A stretch of DNA of 53,230 bases from Coriobacteriaceae bacterium. Its GTDB lineage: Bacteria > Actinomycetota > Coriobacteriia > Coriobacteriales > Atopobiaceae. Below are positions 48,676 through 53,230 of this stretch, in pieces (position 1 is the first letter of the stretch; every line of letters begins with the position of its first letter). Below the pieces are notes generated by a model. That model worked only from the letters and a program-made list of their open reading frames with translations, did not search any database and was not told where the DNA came from. Location: the NCBI GenBank assembly GCA_004557505.1, contig SFGZ01000015.1, forward strand, positions 1-53,230, read 5' to 3'. The position numbers and the translations under genes were made by a program.

Positions 48676-51600
48676 ATGAAATCAGCTAGTAGGCTACCCC
48701 AGATGTTCCTGGCGCTCGCGCTGGCGCTCGGCTGCCTGGTGCCGGCCCCAGCGTTTGCAGCCGGTGCCATGGCGTCTGCCCCGGCACCGCAGGACCCGAG
48801 GGGTGGCATCAACGCGACCGATGTTGTCGTGTACGGCCCGACGAGCCCCGACACCAAGGAGGCTGCGAACGAGGAGGCGTCCGGCCCGCCGCAGCCCGAG
48901 ACCTACACGACGGAGATCCGCTATCTCGCCAATGGGAGACAGGCCTGGCAGCCCTACTGGGCGACGGTGGGCGCGACCGTCGACAAGCGCGTGAACACAA
49001 GCGTTCCCCTTCCGGGTCTCGAGGGTTTCCTGCTCCCTCAGGGCGCGCAGCCAGACCAGATCACCTGGCAGTTCGTCCACGACAACGACGGCAAGGTGCT
49101 GAATCGCGCCTACGAGGGCAAGCCCGTGAGCATCCACGTGGTCCACACCTTCCAAAAGCTCACGGACCCCGATGTCTTCGAGGACCGGGGGCAGCGCCGG
49201 GAGACCGAGCAGGGAGGCCGCGTGGGGGAGACCCTTACGGCCAAGCCTCTGGACGCCTCTGAGCGCGAGGGCTTCGAGCCTGAGCGGCGCTCCTTTTCGA
49301 CCAAGCTGCCCAGCTCCGTCTCCGCTGACTACAAGATGGAGCTCCACTACCTCCGTTGCAGCTACGTGGTGAGGTACGACTCGGCGGGCGGCACCGACGT
49401 CCGCGCCAAGCGCCTCTACTTTGAGCAGGCCATCCCGCCGGTTGATAACCCCACGCAGGAGGGCGACGTGTTTTTGGGCTGGAAGGCCGACTGCGACCTG
49501 GAAAGGCAGGATGGCTCCACGCTCGCCGCTGGCGATCTCATCAGCAAGGACGACTTCGCGGGCATCAAGATGCCCGCCCACGATGTTCGCTTCACCGCCC
49601 AGTGGCAGCTCGTGGAGAAGGCGAACTACACCGTCCTGTTCTGGGCGGAGAAGGCCGACTACGACGATACCGACGCCAGCCTGCCCCTGCGCGACCGCTA
49701 CGACTTCGTGGGACTCAAGACAATCAAAGACGTGCCGACGAACTCTGCGCCCGACCCGGCCGGGACGGATCCGGAGGGCATCTTCTTCCCGGACATCGAG
49801 GAGGATCTGGGGCACGCCCCCAGCAAAGACGAGCTGGAGAGGTTCTTCCGGGTGAACGTCGAACGTACGCGCGAGGCCAATAAGGGCGCGGGGGGGGGTG
49901 CTCAAAAGGTCGTCCGTGCCGACGGCACCACCACCTACAACGTCTACTACGACCGGGTGACCTACGAGCTGGTCTTTGAGAAGTACAAGGGTTCGCCTGG
50001 CGATACCTTTGATCCCACCATCGAGGTGGGCGGGGTTGCCTACGACGCGACCAAGAACCCCTACACCGTGCGCGCCCGCTACGGTCAGGACCTTGCGGCG
50101 AGCTGGCCTTGGGACCGGTTGGTGACCAACTGGCCTGACAACAACAGCGGCCAGGGCTGGATGGCGAACGGGAACAGCAAAATTATCTATCTGGACTCCC
50201 CTCCCTACCGGCTGACCTGGCAGGAGTTCATCCAGTACAAGGACGGGGCGCGGACATCCACCAGCCGCCCCAACGAGCAACTTGCCGACGACCAGATCAG
50301 CATTGGCATCAAATGCGGCAAGATCAACTACAACCAGCCGATACACGTGGACTTCGAGAAGGAGGGCTTCGACGGCTCCTTCGCTGTGGACACCGCCCTC
50401 TACTACTGGAAGAGCGACACCAAAACCGATAGCTACTCATTCCCCGCCCCGGAGCTCAAGGGCTTCACGAGGGTGAATACGACGCAGAAACAGTCCGTTT
50501 TCAACTCCACTAGCTTCACCCGTCGCCAGCAGCGTGAGCTCCCCAACACCCTGGAGGAGCTCAACGCCGACCGTCCGGACGACAAGAAGATAGAGCTCGT
50601 ACCGAGGATGGCGGGCAAGCCATATACACAGAACGGGTATGTCCGCTTCTGCTACAAGAGGAACGCCTACCACCTCTACCTGAACGATGACCCCACAACT
50701 CCTAAGGAGGCAGGGGAGTTCCCGGACGATCGCAAGAGCTCCGTCCCCTACGACCTCCCACTGGCCCAGCTCAATCTTGACGAGACCGTCAAGCCCGAGC
50801 GTCCCGCCTCGGTACCCAAGACCTACGAGTTCAAGGGCTGGGCACTTGACGCCGCAGGGAAGAACCTGGTCAAGGACGGTCGCGAGACCATGCCCAACCA
50901 CGACCTCACCCTCTACGCCTCCTGGGTGCCGCCCGAGAAGACCTGGACGCTCACCGTGGACCCCAACGGCGGCACCTACAAGGGCACGTCCGAGGTGACC
51001 CAGACTGACGTGCAAAACGGCTGGCTGGTCTCCGAGCACACCCTCGCCCCCATGGAGCCCGACAGCGCGGGTGCCGGCGGTGGCGGGGCCGCCGCCGAGG
51101 TTCCTCAACGCGAGGGTTACGACTTCCTCGGCTGGGAGCTGGTTCTCTTCCAGAAGGACGAGACGGGCCACATCGTGACCGGCGCGGACGGTCAACCCTT
51201 TGAGGACGACTCCTACCGACAGACCTACCGCGTGCCGCTCCTCTACGCCTTCGAGAACCCCGTGGTGGAGAACGTCTACCTGCGGGCCGTGTGGGGCAAG
51301 AGCCACGTGGCGCGGGTGACGGTCCGCCACGTCTTCTACGATCTGGACGGCATCAAGACCGGCGAGCGCGACGACGTTGTTCCCGAGGCGCGCGTGGGCT
51401 CCGAGACATCGTCCTTCGCAAGCTGGCAGGGTGACGAGTGGATCTTGCGGCAGGATCTTCCGGACAACGGCTACTTCCGGACCATCACCGTCGAGGCCAA
51501 CCCGGACGCGGATGAGAGCATAAACCAGATCACCTTCTCCTACCGCCCCCTGCACAAGCGCACATACCAGGTGAGGTATGTCGACCAAGAGGGACGCGAC

Positions 51601-53230
51601 CTGCTCGATCCCGAGACGGTGACAAACTTCAACCGTCACTATGACGCGCGGAACTACAAACCCATCAGGGGCTGGCGACTCGTTGGCGATCCGCAGCAGG
51701 CGCTTGTCTTCAACCTGGACGAGACCGGGGGCTTCATCGGCATCAACGGCACCGGCGAGAAGGTCGTCACCTTCACCTACGGGGACGCCCGTGTGCTCGC
51801 GCGCAAGAGCGAGCAGGCGGTGACGCCCGATGGCTACCATCGCGTCACCTGGCAGGCCGGGGCTCATGGCAGCTTCGACGGAGGCTCGGCCTCGCGCATC
51901 TACGACGTGGTCGAAGGCCTTGCGTTCGGCAAGGTGCCGACGCCCGGCGACCCGACGCCTGCGGAGGGATATGTCTTCGAGGGCTGGGACGTCCAGCCGC
52001 CATCCGGTGATACCGAGGTGAACCAGGACTTCACCTTTGTGGCCCAGTGGTCAAAGCTGGCGGACGTGACCTATGCGTTCGAGCCCGCGGCGGGGGAGGG
52101 CCGGAGCCTCCCCGCGGCCGTGACCTCCCAGCGGCTCCCGGAGGCGAGGGCCTGCAAGGTGGGCGAGAACGTCGCGGCCCCCACGGCCACCTACGACCCC
52201 GTCGCGGTCGACGAGGGCGACGACCAGGGCACGTGGATCTTCGCCGGATGGGGCCCCGAGAGCCTCACGGTGGCGGACGGCCCGAACGTCTTCACGGGCA
52301 GGTGGGCCTTCACGCCCAAGGCGAAGGGCGTCGTGAGCCACGCCTTCGATTACCGGGGCGTGCCCGGCCGCACGGAGCCCTCGGCCGCCGCGAGGGCGGC
52401 GATCGAGGCGCTGAGGCCGGCCGACTCCGCGCCCACGTGGGTCGGCACCGCCGTGCCCGCCCCCGCCGCCTTCACCCAGACCTTCCCCGAGGAGGAGGGC
52501 GTCAAGGGCAGCTGGGCCTTCGCCGGCTGGGGCCCCGAGAGCCTCACGGTGGCGGACGGCCCGAACGTCTTCACGGGCAGGTGGGCCTTCACGGAGCGCG
52601 AGAGGGTGAGCGTGACGTACGAGTTCGCCTACGTGAGCGGCGACCGGACGCTTGCGGGCAAGCCCGCCGCCATCACGGCGGAGCCCCCCGCCCCCGCGCA
52701 GGTCTACGTGGGCGACCCCATCGCGCAGCCGACGTACGACGAGGTCCCGGCCGACACGCTGGAGGGCGTGCCCGGGCACTGGGCCTTCACCGGCTGGGCG
52801 GCCTCCGCCGACGCCCCCGCCGGCACCCACCGGATGGTGGGCACCTGGGGCTTCGTCCCCAACGACAAGGTGGCCGTGAGCTACGTCTTCGCCTTCGAGG
52901 ACGAGACGGGTGCCACGGTGGGCGCGCCCGAGGGCTTCGCCCCCCGCGCCCCCGAGGCCTCCCAGACCTACAAGACCCTCACGGTCGCGGCGCCCGCGCA
53001 GGCCTACGATGACCAGGCGACGGAGCGCGGCATCTGGAGGTTCGAGGGCTGGCAGCCCGCCGAGCACGCGAACGTGCAGGGCGACGTCCGCTTCACGGGC
53101 CTGTGGAAGTTCACGCTCTTCGACAAGGTGCGCTTCCCGCCCAAGGGCGGAGAGCTGTCCAAGGGCTACGGCGACCCGACCTCCGCCGACGAGGTGCTGG
53201 CGAGGGTCACCGTCCCCGGGTACCCGGCCG
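48676..53230 (+). CDS. Large secreted repeat-rich surface protein (3' end outside window)
   Basis: The first 1518 codons are open and the gene runs off the window. A signal peptide (residues 1-28, core FLALALALGCLVPAPAFA) directs secretion. The body is a series of beta-rich repeats of InlB-B/Listeria-Bacteroides and MucBP/SHIRT-like kind: YEFKGWALD with LTLYASWV, YDFLGWELV, FEGWDVQ with FVAQWS, and later FAGWGPESL and WAFTGW units, each ending in a WxF or AxW strand. A stem-like adhesin anchored by a C-terminal sorting signal is likely but not visible. The part after about 52050 is more GC-rich than the rest. A run of nine G (49890-49898) lies within the frame. Confidence 0.88.
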   Translation, partial: MKSASRLPQMFLALALALGCLVPAPAFAAGAMASAPAPQDPRGGINATDVVVYGPTSPDTKEAANEEASGPPQPETYTTEIRYLANGRQAWQPYWATVGATVDKRVNTSVPLPGLEGFLLPQGAQPDQITWQFVHDNDGKVLNRAYEGKPVSIHVVHTFQKLTDPDVFEDRGQRRETEQGGRVGETLTAKPLDASEREGFEPERRSFSTKLPSSVSADYKMELHYLRCSYVVRYDSAGGTDVRAKRLYFEQAIPPVDNPTQEGDVFLGWKADCDLERQDGSTLAAGDLISKDDFAGIKMPAHDVRFTAQWQLVEKANYTVLFWAEKADYDDTDASLPLRDRYDFVGLKTIKDVPTNSAPDPAGTDPEGIFFPDIEEDLGHAPSKDELERFFRVNVERTREANKGAGGGAQKVVRADGTTTYNVYYDRVTYELVFEKYKGSPGDTFDPTIEVGGVAYDATKNPYTVRARYGQDLAASWPWDRLVTNWPDNNSGQGWMANGNSKIIYLDSPPYRLTWQEFIQYKDGARTSTSRPNEQLADDQISIGIKCGKINYNQPIHVDFEKEGFDGSFAVDTALYYWKSDTKTDSYSFPAPELKGFTRVNTTQKQSVFNSTSFTRRQQRELPNTLEELNADRPDDKKIELVPRMAGKPYTQNGYVRFCYKRNAYHLYLNDDPTTPKEAGEFPDDRKSSVPYDLPLAQLNLDETVKPERPASVPKTYEFKGWALDAAGKNLVKDGRETMPNHDLTLYASWVPPEKTWTLTVDPNGGTYKGTSEVTQTDVQNGWLVSEHTLAPMEPDSAGAGGGGAAAEVPQREGYDFLGWELVLFQKDETGHIVTGADGQPFEDDSYRQTYRVPLLYAFENPVVENVYLRAVWGKSHVARVTVRHVFYDLDGIKTGERDDVVPEARVGSETSSFASWQGDEWILRQDLPDNGYFRTITVEANPDADESINQITFSYRPLHKRTYQVRYVDQEGRDLLDPETVTNFNRHYDARNYKPIRGWRLVGDPQQALVFNLDETGGFIGINGTGEKVVTFTYGDARVLARKSEQAVTPDGYHRVTWQAGAHGSFDGGSASRIYDVVEGLAFGKVPTPGDPTPAEGYVFEGWDVQPPSGDTEVNQDFTFVAQWSKLADVTYAFEPAAGEGRSLPAAVTSQRLPEARACKVGENVAAPTATYDPVAVDEGDDQGTWIFAGWGPESLTVADGPNVFTGRWAFTPKAKGVVSHAFDYRGVPGRTEPSAAARAAIEALRPADSAPTWVGTAVPAPAAFTQTFPEEEGVKGSWAFAGWGPESLTVADGPNVFTGRWAFTERERVSVTYEFAYVSGDRTLAGKPAAITAEPPAPAQVYVGDPIAQPTYDEVPADTLEGVPGHWAFTGWAASADAPAGTHRMVGTWGFVPNDKVAVSYVFAFEDETGATVGAPEGFAPRAPEASQTYKTLTVAAPAQAYDDQATERGIWRFEGWQPAEHANVQGDVRFTGLWKFTLFDKVRFPPKGGELSKGYGDPTSADEVLARVTVPGYPA
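52249..52314 (+). repeat. 66-bp exact repeat in the surface gene, copy 1
   Basis: Identical to 52528-52593, 279 bases (93 codons) downstream, encoding the same WGPESLTVADGP-containing stretch. The sequence between copies is divergent, which suggests gene conversion or recent duplication of one module part. Confidence 0.9.
52528..52593 (+). repeat. 66-bp exact repeat in the surface gene, copy 2
   Basis: Second copy of the repeat at 52249-52314 in the same frame. Recombination between the copies would delete 93 codons without a frameshift. Confidence 0.9.

Noticed and set aside
50437..51867. Minus-strand frame of 476 codons inside the surface gene
   Set aside because: The plus strand here is one continuous frame with regular adhesin repeats. 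The minus frame is compositional.

Overview
The window looks like chromosomal DNA of a high-GC, Gram-positive host-associated anaerobe, most likely class Coriobacteriia, family Atopobiaceae (Olsenella-like). This rests on the GC-rich codon use, the abundance of PTS sugar loci, a long-form HPF, a DcuC-family carrier and a large repeat-built surface protein. It is an inference from gene content, not from a marker-gene comparison.

Layout. 1-270: 5S rRNA, the end of an rRNA operon that starts outside the window, and two terminators. 322-9674: a divergent locus for salvage of cell-wall amino sugars. The left arm is GH1 6-phospho-beta-glycosidase, MurQ and PTS IIA. The right arm is an RpiR/MurR-type regulator, PTS IIB and IIC, a DUF871/MupG-type 6-phosphomuramidase, a BadF-type amino-sugar kinase, AnmK and a small membrane protein. 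All products should converge on GlcNAc-6-phosphate. 9785-11719: an alpha/beta hydrolase and a short-chain dehydrogenase, separated by REP-like and dispersed repeats. 11828-18091: tmk, holB, ricT/PSP1, queD, a GH5-like protein lacking both catalytic motifs, and rsmI.

18189-24397: a GntR/HutC regulator and an operon with a divergent triosephosphate isomerase-like protein, YjbQ, galactitol-type PTS IIB/IIC/IIA, a membrane protein and a class II aldolase. Its substrate is unknown. 24517-28070: metG, rsmA, tatD. 28238-30305: a YtrA-type GntR regulator with an ABC transporter. 30413-33958: comF (start preceded by an RBS hairpin), a long non-coding region with a probable raiA structured RNA and repeats, hpf and degV. 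34034-40240: an oxidoreductase with a His/Cys-rich tail, a membrane protein, a NYN-domain protein, two unrecognised proteins, a DUF523-purine nucleoside phosphorylase fusion and a spermidine synthase-like protein on the minus strand.

40470-43620: tRNA-Thr(CGT) followed by a defence/toxin-antitoxin zone with decayed AbiEii-like and MNT-like remnants, intact BrnT/BrnA, a cupin protein and an intact HEPN/MNT pair. 43746-48446: a nucleoside salvage unit (ribokinase, nucleoside hydrolase, DcuC-family carrier, LacI repressor) preceded by an array of LacI-type operators. 48676 to the end: the first 1518 codons of a secreted repeat-rich surface protein that runs off the window.

The most interesting points are the muramyl-sugar PTS locus, the orphan TIM/YjbQ/aldolase PTS operon, the probable raiA RNA upstream of hpf, the DUF523-PNP fusion, and a 13-bp intergenic motif that occurs in pairs with a fixed 40-bp spacing at two distant sites.
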